From Pardosa pseudoannulata (taxonomy: Eukaryota; Arthropoda; Arachnida; Araneae; Lycosidae): a stretch of 64,000 bases of DNA. The stretch is from NCBI GenBank assembly GCA_032207245.1, contig CM063500.1, positions 68,845,037 to 68,909,036 of the forward strand. The letters are read 5' to 3'. The translations under genes were made by a program, and so were the position numbers. Below the pieces are notes generated by a model. The model was not told the origin of the DNA. It saw nothing but the letters and a program-made list of their open reading frames with translations, and searched no databases. How positions within the stretch are numbered: position 1 is the stretch's first letter; each line of letters opens with the position of its first letter. This document shows positions 47,352 through 59,532 of the stretch, piece by piece.

Positions 47352-50300
47352 ATACAGTAGAATACACAGTGTTTTGAAAATACATGAAATTTTTATAGTC
47401 GTTCTGTTTTAATTTCTCTTTTTAAAGGTAAGTGAAAATTTAGGTTCATTTCTTTTTTTTTTCTATGGTTGGAATAATTATAATTGTTTTATAATATTTT
47501 CAAAATAAAAGATGCATCATTATAAACTAAATTCTGAAATATAAATAAATTCTGGAATAAGAAAATGCCAATAAAATTTCTTAATACTTCACAAATACTA
47601 ACTCATATTTAAAGCAATATTAAAAAATATCCTATGAATTAAGATAAAAACTAAACAAAAACATAGCAAAAATAGCAACAGTTCATTATTGACAGAACTG
47701 TATTCTATATCTTTGAAAAATACCACTCCAATGAAAATATAAATCTTATGTGATAAAACGAAGTTTCTGTTACTGTAAAGGAAACATTTATAAGAAAGAG
47801 AAATCTCATACATAAGCAAAATAAGAGAAATCTCAGGGCAGCTATATTCAGCTAGACTTGATTGGCAAGGTTGGTGGTTTTCTGGGAGAGATAATTATCT
47901 TAATAATGTACCCATGCTGGCAACCTGTTCTCTCTCATCAATTAGTATGCCATTTTCTTGGCGAGGTCTATTTTTTCAGAGATGTATTTCCAAGTCATTT
48001 TTAATTCAAGTGTAAGTTTTTCCTTTCTGGTGTTTGGAGTTTAGAATTATAACCCTTTTTTTACAGGAACTTAACTCTTATCCAATCTTAATTCACCAGT
48101 ATAAGTTTTTAATATGGAAGTTCTATGTTGGATGTAAGCGGTAGTAAAATAAAGAAATCAGTCTGTCTGAGGTACAATGGATAGCCTGTCCAAACATTTG
48201 TTATTTACACTTATCTGGAGAAGTTAATTTCATGGATGAAGGATTATTAATATGTTCATAAATAGTATCTGATTTACTGATTAAAGTCATTAAAACATGA
48301 TTGAGTTCACTGGATAGAAAAAAAAGAAACTGTTTTTTTAGGTGAAGTATCAACTACACTGATGTAGAAACCTTTATTTTTTAAGCACTGGCATATTTTT
48401 ATGAGCAAATCTATAAAATATAATTCTTAAAAAAAAATAATAATAATAAATAACCCCAAGAGATAGGATTGAAAACATTATAGAACCAAGATATGACAGG
48501 CTCCCTTAAATGTTCCTTGTAAATTTCTTTTTTGACATTAAAAAAAATCTTGCAATAATTTCTGTATATCAGTGATATAAAAAATATTGTGCTTTTTTTT
48601 CTTAAAAAAAAAGAAAAGAAAATTATTTAACTTAATCTGTAGGGGGTACTTCTTGAACCCAATGTGGGGAGTGGACCCCTATATTTTTGTGATTTTCAGG
48701 GAGAATTACTGCTTTGGCAATAGGAGTAAGACTTGCCTTATGTTTTCTATTCTTTTCATTATAGTCCATTCAATATTATTAAGTTTTAAAATGAGCCACT
48801 TGTCAATTTGATTACTTACTTCTGGGATCCTGTCACTTTTTGGTTTCCATCATTCAGCTATAAAATAACTACATTTTAAATCAGAATATGTATCTTATGA
48901 CTTTCCATGGGCATTTTTCTTCACTAATAAAAAAACTGTATTTACTAATAAACCAATTTTTCTTGGAAATATTATTGCAGATAACCACTAAAATGAGTAT
49001 TATGATGAAATAGTAAATCCATATAGCAGTTGAAAAAGAATTACAAGGCTAGGCTTGTATACTTAGTAAATTGCACTTCTTTTAACTTTAGTAACATACA
49101 TTTTTAATTTCTACAACTCATGTCCAATTATTAGAATCATTTCCTGTATAAAATGATGGAGATGGATAGGAATGATGGAGTCATCAGTCAGAAAAATACC
49201 AGATTTTGACAAACATTGATAATATCTTTTTGAGATGTTAGAACTTCCATTTGAATTTAAAAGCTAAATTTTTAACAAATAGCCTTAGAACTAATTTCAA
49301 GTCTTATATTTGTAATAATTATTTTGTGTTGTATGTTTAAAACTGGGTGTTTATGGTTAAAAATAAATTATTTATCTTTGACCACAAGTTTCTGAACCAT
49401 TTTTGCTACCCTTTTATGGTGATTACTTCTTTCAGTTCAGTAATAAATTATCTTTGAATCTTCAGTAAAGGTAGATGCAGAGACTGTGTCAAATGAACTC
49501 CTTGAACGTTACCCTCTAACTCAGCTTTTCTGTCATTACATGATCAAAAAACGTACCCTATCTTGGGTAAAAGAAACATAAATTTTTTTTAATTGGGATT
49601 TTGTAGTAGGAATTAATTTTAAAGATATTAAAATAAAAAAGGGAATTCAGGAGTTGTCATAGGAATGTATGTTTGAAAATTTGAAATTAGTAATTTGAGT
49701 TTACAAAATTACACATAATTTTAACACTAATCATACCAATATTTATTACATACCTATTTTTTAAATTTCTATTTTAATTCATTACTCATCACATTTTTTA
49801 CACATACATTAGTGGTCATTTAATGTTTATGGTATGTTTAGTGTTAAACTTCTAAATAGCTATATAGAAATTTATTTTATATTTAAATTTTGAACATTTA
49901 AGAGACTTTATATTTTAAAAACATTTATAATTTCTCTATTTAACTTTTATTCCTGGCATATCAGAAAAACTGAATTTCAAACTATATGCTAACTGGCAGT
50001 AGTGGCAACACAGCATTATTATGTTCTATCTTGTCTGTATCTAGGCTTAGCAAACCATAATTTAAGCTTGATGAATATTGAAATATCATTAACAGTTGAT
50101 TTTGAAGACAGAATATCTCAAATAACCAAATCAAACCTTTTGAATTTCTATCTCATACCTTACATTGATGTTTATAGCTATTCATTGATTTTAACCAAAT
50201 ACCAAAATAATTCAATAACATGAAAAAAAATATATCATAGTAGTTTCCCCTAGGCATTGTCAGGATGGCACTGTGCTCTGCCCCTTTCTGATTTGCATCA

Positions 50301-50864
50301 ATATACCTACGATATCTGCCGAGAAGCCATGCTTTTTTTTTCACCCCTTAAAAATACAGAAGCATGTTTCATCGTCTTTGAGCAATCCATTTGGCTGATT
50401 TTCCCCCTTCTTAAATTGCCTAGGTCCAATTCCTTCCCTAAACAAAAGATTAGAAAAACAACTTTACATAACCCACCCACGCATATACTCAGTTTTCCAA
50501 TTCTTTCTTCAAATATCCCTATTCACACAGTCAAGTCAAAAATTTAATAAAATAAAATTAACTTCAAACAATTGCAGGATAATAGTTATTTTTTTTAAAC
50601 CTATAATAAATGAGAAAAAAAAATCATTTCCATTAAAAAAAAAAAATGCCAGTTTTGTTCCGATAGAGTATCTTTATACCCAGGAGCACCCTGCCCTTTC
50701 TTTTTTGATCTGGGGGAAAAACTACAGTGTTCCCAGTTCAATTTTTTCCTCTGGAAATTCCCATATTTGCATATTATAAACTGTGCTTACTTCATAAAAA
50801 GTCTGCCTACATTCTAGCATTTAAATAATGCTCCATATTTAATGAATTTAAAACAACTTTAGAC
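47352..50864. other. Intergenic, nothing recognised
   Basis: AT-rich sequence without a supportable gene, RNA or mobile element. The short open frames here have low-complexity translations. Confidence 0.6.
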
Positions 50865-52261
50865 CAGGGTTGGAAAAAACCATAATTTTTTAAAAAATCA
50901 CATTTTTTTTCCTGAATTCTAATTTTAAATATTGTTGTGTTTCTATATTTTTTGCAATATACATACATCTAGTATATTCTACACACTGACTACCTAAAAT
51001 TAAATACGTAAATTTTAATCTAAATACATTCCATTTTGTAATTGGATAATACAAACTAAATAAGATGTAAATTTAAAGAACAAATTAAATATTCATTTAA
51101 CTCAAACTATTAATTTAAAAAACAAAAAAATCACAATTATTTCAATATTTTTTAAGCAATGAATTATAGATTTAACTGTTTCAATAAAAACACTAGTTTT
51201 GATGCTTTATCCCATGAAAAGAATCATTTTTTTTTAAATTTAAATTGGATTTCTTTGATTTTTTTCTGAATATTAATTTTAATTGTTTTTATGTTTCTTC
51301 ACAATATACATAGAATAGTTTGTTAAAAGAAGTAACATCTTATCTATCTAGTACATTCTACACACTGATTACCTAAAATTAAATACATAAATTTTAATTT
51401 AAATACAATTCATTGTTTTGTAACTGGCTAGTGCAAACTAAATAATATGTAAATTTAAAGAACAAATTAAATATTCTTTTAATGCAAACTACTTATAAAA
51501 AAAAAACATATTTCAATATCTTTTAAGCTCCAAATTATGGATTTAATTGTTTTAATAAAACCACTATCTTTGATGCACTCCTAATTGGTTATGAAGGCTA
51601 GAATGAACAATACCAAAAGAAAAAAACTGTCTTTCCATTCCAGCAGATGAAGCCATGGCTGTTGTTATTGGTTAGACAAACTGGATTTCACGTTCTGTAA
51701 TACTCTCTTTACCTCCCATTACATAAAATGAATTCTACCAGTCATAATTATTATACTACCCCTACTACATACTTTCCGATAACAACTCCTAAATTCTTGG
51801 AAAGCACATGCTATCTATTTACTTACACTTATTTGTATTACTGTGCTGAATGATTTCCAATTTTCCTGTCTTTGGAATATAGGTTTTAAAAGAAGTGAAA
51901 AAAAAATTATTTAAATCAATGATTTTTTCAAAAAGAATCAACTGATTTAAATTATGCCGACCCTGCTTTATCCACTCCTAATTTGGTACAAAGGCTAGAA
52001 TGAACAATACCAAAAGAACTGTTTCTATTCCAGTAGATGAAGCCATGGCTGTTGTTATTTGGTAGATAAACTGGATTTCAAGTTCCATAAAACTTTCTTT
52101 ACCTACCCCTACTAAAATACTTCCTTATTACAATTCCTAAATTCTTGGAAAACACATGCTATCTATTTACACAGTGGTATTTCTGTGCTGACTGATTTCC
52201 AATTCTCCTGTCTTTAGAATATAGGTTTTAAAAGTGAAAAATTCAAATCATGCCAACCCTG
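50865..52261. mobile_element. Compound hAT MITE with internal duplications
   Basis: Outer ends CAGGGTTGG and CCAACCCTG; flanks CTTTAGAC (50857-50864) and CTTCAGAC (52262-52269) differ at one of 8 bases. A second internal end CCGACCCTG occurs at 51957-51965, followed by a repeat of the preceding ~280 bases (about 51580-51965 versus 51966-52261). The 5' half also holds two diverged copies of a ~250-bp segment (about 50930-51190 and 51290-51560). Related to 62381-63221. Confidence 0.8.
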
Positions 52262-54201
52262 CTTCAGACATATCTTTTAGGGCTTGTATTTGTTTAATAA
52301 CCCTGTAACTTTAACATTGTTATTAAATAGACCCATACTACCATTTTTTTTTTTTTATAAGTAAAGAAGAAATATATTCTTTTTTATATTTGATGTCTAT
52401 TATATTTGTTAAGTGATAAAGATCTAGTCCTACAAATTATGTAAATTGAATGCAATTTTTTTTTTTAATTATGTACCACTTTAGTACTTTAGAACACATT
52501 TATATTGGGAATACTCCAATAGACAAAAGTTCATTAAAGACTATGTAATTTATACACTGTATTTTGAGATTATGAATTGTATCCTACACTGCTGTCACAA
52601 CTGTTTTCTAAAAAATTTAATTTAGTATGGTAATATCTACTATTGAAATTTGTTTTGTTGTTAAAATAATTTACTTTTATTTAAGTATGAACTTGCTAAC
52701 ATTCTAATAAAAATACTAATAAAAAAAAAAAAAAAAAAAAAGATTTATATTAATTGCATTAAAATGTTTCCTCTAAATATCTTAGTAATTACAAGCAAAT
52801 GTTGAACAAAGTAATATATACTATCTCAAGTTTACAGACTTTTAATGTAATGTTGGTCATTTTGCCGGCAAAATGGTATTTTTGCCAGGACAGTGGCAAA
52901 AACTTGTAAAAATCGGCAAAATCTAGAAAACTTGGCTGGATTTAAAAAAGGTACAAAATAATAAATAATTTTGTACATAACGCAATTGAGACTTAAATCA
53001 GAATATTAATTAGGTATTTCATTAGTATTAATTTGACAATTTAAAATAATTTTCATTGATGTTAACAATCAAAATACATTATATTTTTGTAAATAAATTT
53101 ATATGTTGGAGACATGGGATAAAAAATGTTTTCTTTATTTATCAATTTAATATAGTAATGTTGTCTTTAATTGTAATGTGTATCTTATATAATACACACA
53201 TATATATATATATATATATACACACACATATATATATATATAAGTACTAAAAATGTTTAAACCTACAGTTTGTAGGGGAAATAAGTGAATACTTACATTG
53301 AAAACATTGCACATAAAAATTTGCAAAATCAATCGTCATTTTATCTTCTTTTTTTTTTTAATCTCTAGGTATAACTTTAGATTTAGATTACTTTTTAAAT
53401 GACAAATTGAATATTCTATGTTAAAAAATATATTACGTATCTTTAGATTAGAATTAAAATAGTTACATCCCCATAAATAAAACATATCCATTTCTGCCAT
53501 TTGACAAAAAGTGGCAAAAGTGCATTTTTTGCCAGGACGATTTTTTCTCACCTTTGGCAAAGACGTGCCAAACCTATTTCAATGCTACTTTGAAATAAAG
53601 ATTTAAGTTTCCTGTCTAATTTAAATGTTTAAATATGAAAACATAAAAATTGATGGGATAAATTTCTGGGTTTGAAACAATAAAATCCTAACCCTAAGTA
53701 TAGAAAAAAAAAACCTTTTATATTACTCATTCATTCAATAGAGAAGGTTCATTGCTAAGATTTTTTTTTTTAATACACAATTTGTTAATCAAGTAGAATG
53801 CAAACCACAAAAGAGTACAAAATAGGTAGAAAATAGATGTTTTAACAGATTTCAATATATGGTAATGAAAACTGTAATCAAATATTGTTATTAGAATTAA
53901 CTAGTGAAATATTTATTTTATAGGTATAAACATTTCTCAATTCATTAATGTGTATTACTAATAGATGAATTACATATATATAATGAAATTCATCAGTAAC
54001 TTTTAACAAAATTGCTTTTTAAAACTCAAATTTGTAGAAAAAAATATACTTTAAAATGTTTTATGAGGAAGTTTCAAGTTACACACACTAGAATCTTAGC
54101 TTAATACATACTGATGATATAATGATACTTCAATATAGCCTGAAACAAATTTTTAATAACTTCTAGACATTCACATTAAAAACTGTTCGTTCCTTTATAC
54201 T
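52262..54201. other. Intergenic between hAT MITE and CCT3
   Basis: AT-rich. Holds a 23-base A run at about 52719-52741, a pair of TTTGCCAGGAC-containing segments near 52880 and 53530 that may be ends of a decayed element, a TA/CA tract at 53197-53242, and a T run at 53761-53771. No gene seen. Confidence 0.5.
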
Positions 54202-54270
54202 TTTATTTTCTATGAAAGGTAACAACTTTATTACTCAATAATTAAACATGAGTATATTAGTACTTTTATT
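54202..54270 (-). terminator. Candidate poly(A) signals of CCT3
   Basis: Three TTTATT hexamers (54202-54207, 54227-54232, 54265-54270) read AATAAA on the minus strand, 300-370 bases after the CCT3 stop. Any could end the transcript. The choice is not resolvable by eye. Confidence 0.4.
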
Positions 54271-54570
54271 TCATTCAGCTTTGCAATAAAAATAAGCTTT
54301 ACAAGTTTGTAATTATGCTACAAAATAGTTATTCAGAACCCAGAATCACCAATAGATTAAATTTTTATGTCCATAGTAAATTCTGCAAAATGTAGTAATG
54401 TAATCAAAATACAAAAGGAACCATTATCATGATTAAGTATCTGCAGCAATTATCGAACGATGAGGCTGATGAAAACTTTCAAAACAAAAAAATTGCAGTA
54501 CAGAATAAATGGAGTCAAATAAAAGTAAAAGTTCAAACTGAAGTGAGTTTAAGTTAATAGTCAAATTGTA

Positions 54571-56226
54571 TTACTCTCTCATAGCTTCTTCAGAAGGTTC
54601 CTGACTCGTACTAATAGGTTGATGCTCTTCCTTCTTTTTAATTCCTGATAAAATATCATCAATACGTAATAACATTATTGCTGTTTCAACAGCTGTTTTA
54701 TAAGTTTGAAGCTTAACAGCCAAAGGTTCCCAAATTCCATATTCCTTCATATCGACAAGCTGACCAGTCGTACCGTCGATACCCCAACTTATATTACCAG
54801 GTGTTGCATGTTTAGCCCTAAGAGCAGTTAGAGATCTAATAACACCACCACCACAATTTTGGATAAGCGTACGAGGTACAACTTCTAAAGCATTTGCTAC
54901 AGCTCTATACGGCCACTGAGTTATACCTGTAATGCTTTTTGATTTTTCCATTAAACGCTGACTCACTGCCATTTCTACAGCACCTCCTCCTGGAACAAGA
55001 TATGGATCTAACATTACATTGCGAGCTACACACATGGCATCTTGTAAACTTCTCTCAACTTCTGAAAGTATATCCTTGCTAGCACCTCTCAAGAGAATAG
55101 TACATGCCTTGGGATCTTGACATTCAACGACATAACAGAAATATTCATCTCCAATTTTCTCAATTTTAAATAAACCAGCTTTGGTACCAATATCTTCTTC
55201 TTTCAATTCATCAACTCTATTTACTACAGTAGCTCCACAAGCTCTGGCAATCCTGTTGTTATCAGTTTTCCTCACACGACGAATAGCAGTAATGTTAGCT
55301 TTCACAAGATAGTGCTGAGCTAAATCACTCACTCCTTTTTCAGTAAATACAACATCAGGTTTCAGTTTAATAATTTCAGCACATATATCTTGAATGTATT
55401 TTTCTTCCAATTGCAAAATTTTGGTAAAATCTTCCTCTTTCGAAATCTCAATTTCTGTTTGACTTTCTCCCTTTTTATACTCTAGATTACAATCTAACAA
55501 CATGATTCTTGGGTTCTTTATGTACCTACGCATCTTGGGATGAGTAACATCTTTGTTTAACATAACACCAGTTAACACTTTCGAATCATCAGAAGAACCG
55601 CCGGGTATCTTTTCAACTTTAGCATATCTCTTGATATCAATTTCAGTACGGCCATTAACGGATAGCTGAACCTTTCTAACAGCATCTAATGCAATTTCAC
55701 AAGCTTTCTGAGCCCAATTACCGACAACTTTTGTCCTCAGACAGCCCATAATGACTTTCAACATTTCCTCGTCATTATCAACATCTACAGGAACAGATAC
55801 TTGAGTATTTAGAATACTGACAGCATCATCTAAAGCCTGACGATAAGCATTTATTATTACAGTAGGATGAGTATTTTGTTCAAGAAAAGGCAACGATTTT
55901 TGCAATAACTCACCGGCTAGTACGATGACTGATGTAGTACCATCTCCAACCTCTTCATCCTGTGTACGACTGATTTCGATCATGGTTTTAGCAGCAGGAT
56001 GCTGAGCTGTTATTTCACGTAAAATAGCATTTCCATCGTTGGTCATAACTACTCCACCCATTGGATCAAGCAACATTTTAAGCATCGCTCTTGGGCCAAG
56101 GCACGTGCGAATGACATCTGAGACCGCTTTTGCAGCTAAAACATTTTGTACCTGAACTTTTCGGCCAGATTCCCGTGTAGTATCCTGACTTAGGACAAAA
56201 ATTGGTGTACCACCAAGCTGCATCAT
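54571..56226 (-). CDS. CCT3: T-complex protein 1 subunit gamma (CCT3), intact and intronless
   Basis: One of eight subunits of the cytosolic CCT/TRiC chaperonin, which folds actin, tubulin and other proteins using ATP. The 551-residue frame is full length (vertebrate CCT3 is about 545). Visible signatures: RTCLGPRAMLKML (40-52), MTNDGNAILREI (61-72) and QDEEVGDGTTS (89-99) for ATP binding and hydrolysis, VEKIPGG (204-210), LVPGGGAVEMA (410-420), and the gamma-specific YGIWEPLAVKLQTYKTAVET (496-515). The start is the first of two tandem ATGs (MMQLGG), as in CCT3 of other animals. Upstream on this strand a CTTTAG|ATC near 56250 could be the acceptor of a 5' UTR intron. The coding part has no introns, unlike the neighbouring dynein gene, so a retrogene origin is possible, but I see no clear target-site duplication or abutting poly(A). 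The frame is undamaged, suggesting function. Confidence 0.96.
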   Translation of the reverse strand: MMQLGGTPIFVLSQDTTRESGRKVQVQNVLAAKAVSDVIRTCLGPRAMLKMLLDPMGGVVMTNDGNAILREITAQHPAAKTMIEISRTQDEEVGDGTTSVIVLAGELLQKSLPFLEQNTHPTVIINAYRQALDDAVSILNTQVSVPVDVDNDEEMLKVIMGCLRTKVVGNWAQKACEIALDAVRKVQLSVNGRTEIDIKRYAKVEKIPGGSSDDSKVLTGVMLNKDVTHPKMRRYIKNPRIMLLDCNLEYKKGESQTEIEISKEEDFTKILQLEEKYIQDICAEIIKLKPDVVFTEKGVSDLAQHYLVKANITAIRRVRKTDNNRIARACGATVVNRVDELKEEDIGTKAGLFKIEKIGDEYFCYVVECQDPKACTILLRGASKDILSEVERSLQDAMCVARNVMLDPYLVPGGGAVEMAVSQRLMEKSKSITGITQWPYRAVANALEVVPRTLIQNCGGGVIRSLTALRAKHATPGNISWGIDGTTGQLVDMKEYGIWEPLAVKLQTYKTAVETAIMLLRIDDILSGIKKKEEHQPISTSQEPSEEAMRE

Positions 56227-57898
56227 GCCACAGAGGGATTTAAAGATCTAAAGGAATTAAATTAATTGCAAAACTTTAGCCGACACACAAAGAATGGCGT
56301 AAAGAATGAGTAAGAACCTACCGGTTAACGGTTAAAACTAAAACTGTAAAAATGTAAAAGCTTAACTGCAAGAGTAACTGGCACTTGATAAAAATTAATC
56401 AAAAAATACCCTTTAGACAGTTATATTTTATTATAGTTACACTTTTAATTATAAAGACATGTATGTATAAATACTGTTTTTTAGATGCTTCACAAATATA
56501 TAATCAAAAATACTTTGGGGTTAATGGAAATAAATATGGCAACACCGTTTTTTGACCAGACGAATTTATGTTAACTCATGAGCAACTTGCACTTTTGAAC
56601 ATACGCAACATTCTGTAGAGCAACTTGTTGATTGATCAAAATTTACGTAGTACGCAAAATTTACTTAGAATTTCAAACGCACAATTTAAAATTGAAGTTG
56701 ATCATTAAATAAAGAGAGATTATAAATCTAATATCTCTTTGCAAACACTTTGTACCTTACATCGTGTTATTTGCCTTGTATATTGTATTCCTTGTCCTGC
56801 TATGATGAGATTTCTTTTAGCTCATCGAATTACGCAGAGTATCAATCCTGTTAAATTCTCTATAGGCAGAAGAATTTTATTAAAGTATGCTTTTGATTCT
56901 TTTGTATTTAAATTTGAATTTTTAAATGCATAGTATTCAGGCTATATATTCATATTTTGGTTCTCTTTTTTGTTCTGTGAAATAAACGTAACTTTCGATT
57001 TTAAAACAGTAAATTATCATATGATTTCATTAAAATGTTTAAATACATCTAGTATCCTCTTAGGTACATAGCTTGTTTTTGTGTCATTCGGTTATCTATA
57101 GTGTTAAGCTTATAACACAAATTCATTCATTTTCTGGTTAGATTAAGTACATTTTAACATTTTTGACGGTAAAATTCACATATTTTAAAAATGCTCCATG
57201 TCTTATGGTATACATGTGTGTATTATATATAAATGTAACCAGTAAAAATAATCTTCACCAATTACTTTTGAAAATTTTCCATATTTTAGTTTCCAGTGCT
57301 TACTTTGCAATACAACTGTATTGTGGCAATGGCACATTGTCATGCAAGGCACTGAAACATAAGACCAGGCAAAATCTTATCTAATATCCTTTATTTTCAC
57401 CTGAAAGTCAGAGAATTGATGCATATATCTGCCACAACTAAGAGACCTCTGTGTATCAAATAGTTTGTGAATATTATGTCTTGAGGAAGGGAAAATCATG
57501 TGCTTAATTTTCTATGAAAGAGAGCTTGAAATAGCAATTTTGTTGTGGCCTGTAACTAAAACAAGGAAGAAAATGTGTATACAACCACATGAAGACAGGA
57601 CTGATTCTGAGTTTTTTATGGAAGGATCAATAGCTAGTTTAGGAGAGTGAATGAAAAGGCTAAACATATAATTTTTTAATTAATCCTTTAGCTTTGAGAA
57701 GTGTGGAAAGAATGTAATCTGAATGAATCATATCTTTAATTTAATTTGAGGGTTGAGAAAGTTAAAATTAGAAAAATAGAATATAAATGAAGGAAAATTT
57801 TGAAGAATTTTAAGGGCAACAGTATTTGATATATTACATACATATATGTGTGTGTGTGTATTTCATATATATAATATTTGTGTAAATGAATATATATA
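56227..57898. other. Upstream of CCT3
   Basis: Would contain the CCT3 promoter on the minus strand. I see no TATA box or heat-shock element that I would defend. Otherwise AT-rich, with no repeat recognised. Confidence 0.5.
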
Positions 57899-58309
57899 TG
57901 TAATGAGATGCACTTCTTGATGGGTTGTTGTAGTCAGGGCCATAAAACCCATACCATTTTAACTAAAGACCTTTATTAGGATTATATTGCAGGATGGGTT
58001 CCCATTTCATCATAGGGACAGAACAAACTGAAGGGTCAGCTAGCATGTACAAGACCCTTAACACCTGGGTGAATAAATGTAGGAAAAATATCTGCCTCCG
58101 ACAGTGTGTATCTCCTTTTTATTTGGAAATTTTCTAAATTGTCTGCTAGGGCCATGTAAAGTTATAATTGGTCAGGCCTTTTCTCTGAGGGCATAAACTG
58201 TAGCCCAAGTGGTCAATTTAGGTTAGGAGTTAAAAGGGGAATACAAAATGATGAGGGAATTTTTAGCCCTTGATTTAAATTTTGAAAACCCCTGAAAATT
58301 TTCCTTACA
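57899..58309 (-). mobile_element. LTR-like element (family B), short copy
   Basis: 411 bp from TGTAATGAGATG to TTTTCCTTACA, between a (TA)n tract and a (CA)n(TA)n tract. TTTATT near 57971 is AATAAA on the minus strand, about 70 bases from the element's 3' end. Uninterrupted relative of 35035-36141. Confidence 0.55.
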
Positions 58310-58316
58310 CACACAT

Positions 58317-58350
<34 letters not shown>
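58310..58350. repeat. (CA)n(TA)n microsatellite
   Basis: CA repeat passing into TA repeat next to the family B element. Confidence 0.9.
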
Positions 58351-58398
58351 GAAAAACATTTATTTACTGAATTGTGTGTATTTCATATATATAATATT

Positions 58399-58484
<86 letters not shown>
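58399..58484. repeat. (TG)n(TA)n microsatellite
   Basis: TG repeat (58399-58415) passing into about 70 bases of TA repeat. Confidence 0.97.
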
Positions 58485-58486
<2 letters not shown>

Positions 58487-58967
58487 CTTATATTTATTTA
58501 TTTTTTTTTAAATTGGGATTGGATAAATAATATAAATCAGAAATAACAGACATAAAATTTTTAAATAATGCATCTATTCAAGTGAGTTTTATAAGGTTTT
58601 ACATTATAGGAAATTAGGTCTTTTTAAACTAACAAGCCAGTATGTTATTTTCAAAGGTTGAATCTTAATATTTGAACATCAGTCAATAGGATTTCAGGTT
58701 GAATTGTGATGTGTTTGTATATCATAAGGCATATGGGTTCTAAGTAAATCTTTAATAACACTTAGTAATACTTATAACTTAGTCTTCAAAATGAAGATAT
58801 CAAGCATTGAAAGCACCTAAAAATGCAATGCACTAACTGTTATCCAATATAGTGATCTGGATTATGCATGGCAAACTTAAGAGTTAATAGTGTGAGCTTT
58901 GATTAATATAGCAAATCTCTATGCTGATCTGTTTACCTCAGCCTGCTATAGGTTTTATATATCATTT

Positions 58968-59519
58968 TATCCCACTATGGCATGTATGTTCATAGCCATT
59001 CGTTATCAGCTTTAAGCAGTAGGTCCCTGTCTCATTAGCCGAACGATGGCCGATTGGTTAGGGTGCTGGGCTTCGGTACCGGAGTTAGTGGGTTCGAATC
59101 CTACAGTGGCATGGATGTTCGTAGCCGTTCGGAATCGGCTTTAAGCAGTAGGTCCCTGTCTCATTAGCCGAACGATGGCCGATTGGTTAGGGTGCTGGGC
59201 TTCGGTACCGGAGTTAGTGGGTTCAAATCCCACAGTGGCATGGATGTTCGTAGCCGTTCGGAATCGGCTTTAAGCAGTAGGTCCCTGTCTCATTAGCCGA
59301 ATGATGGCTGATTGGTTAGGATGCTGGCCTTCGATACCAGAGTTCGTGGGTTCGAATCCCACAGTGGTATGGATGTTCAGAATCGGTTTTAAGCTGTAGG
59401 TCTTGGTCTCATTAGCCCTCGTGTTGCAAAAAGTAGACCGTAGCACTCCAAACCAAACCAAACCCTGTCTCATTAGCCCTCGTGTCCAAAACAGTAGACC
59501 GTAGCACACCAAACCAAAC
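58968..59519 (+). mobile_element. Multimeric SINE family 1 insertion
   Basis: One insertion flanked by TTATATATCATTT (58955-58967, 59520-59532). It contains a 5'-truncated unit, then three tRNA-type heads (A box ATGGCCGATTGGTTAGGGTG, B box GGTTCGAATCC) at an exact 129-bp spacing (59042, 59171, 59300). Each head unit stops at GTCTCATTAGCC and passes straight into the next head; only the last continues into the tail GTAGACCGTAGCACTCC and (CCAAA)n, which is itself followed by a second tail copy. The third head has anticodon loop CTTCGAT and a paired stem CTGG/CCAG, supporting a tRNA-Arg-like origin. Confidence 0.92.
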
Positions 59520-59532
59520 TTATATATCATTT

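Noticed and set aside
52262..52741. A processed pseudogene ending in the A run at 52719-52741
   Set aside because: AATAAA-like sequence precedes the A run, but nothing upstream translates to a known protein and no duplication was found.
53761..56226. CCT3 as a retrogene ending at the T run at 53761
   Set aside because: The run is about 800 bases beyond the stop, no poly(A) signal sits just before it, and I found no matching target-site duplication on the other side.
58990..59400. A cluster of tRNA genes
   Set aside because: A and B boxes are good, but the acceptor arms do not pair, the units share a SINE body and tail, and the whole array has one retroposition target-site duplication.
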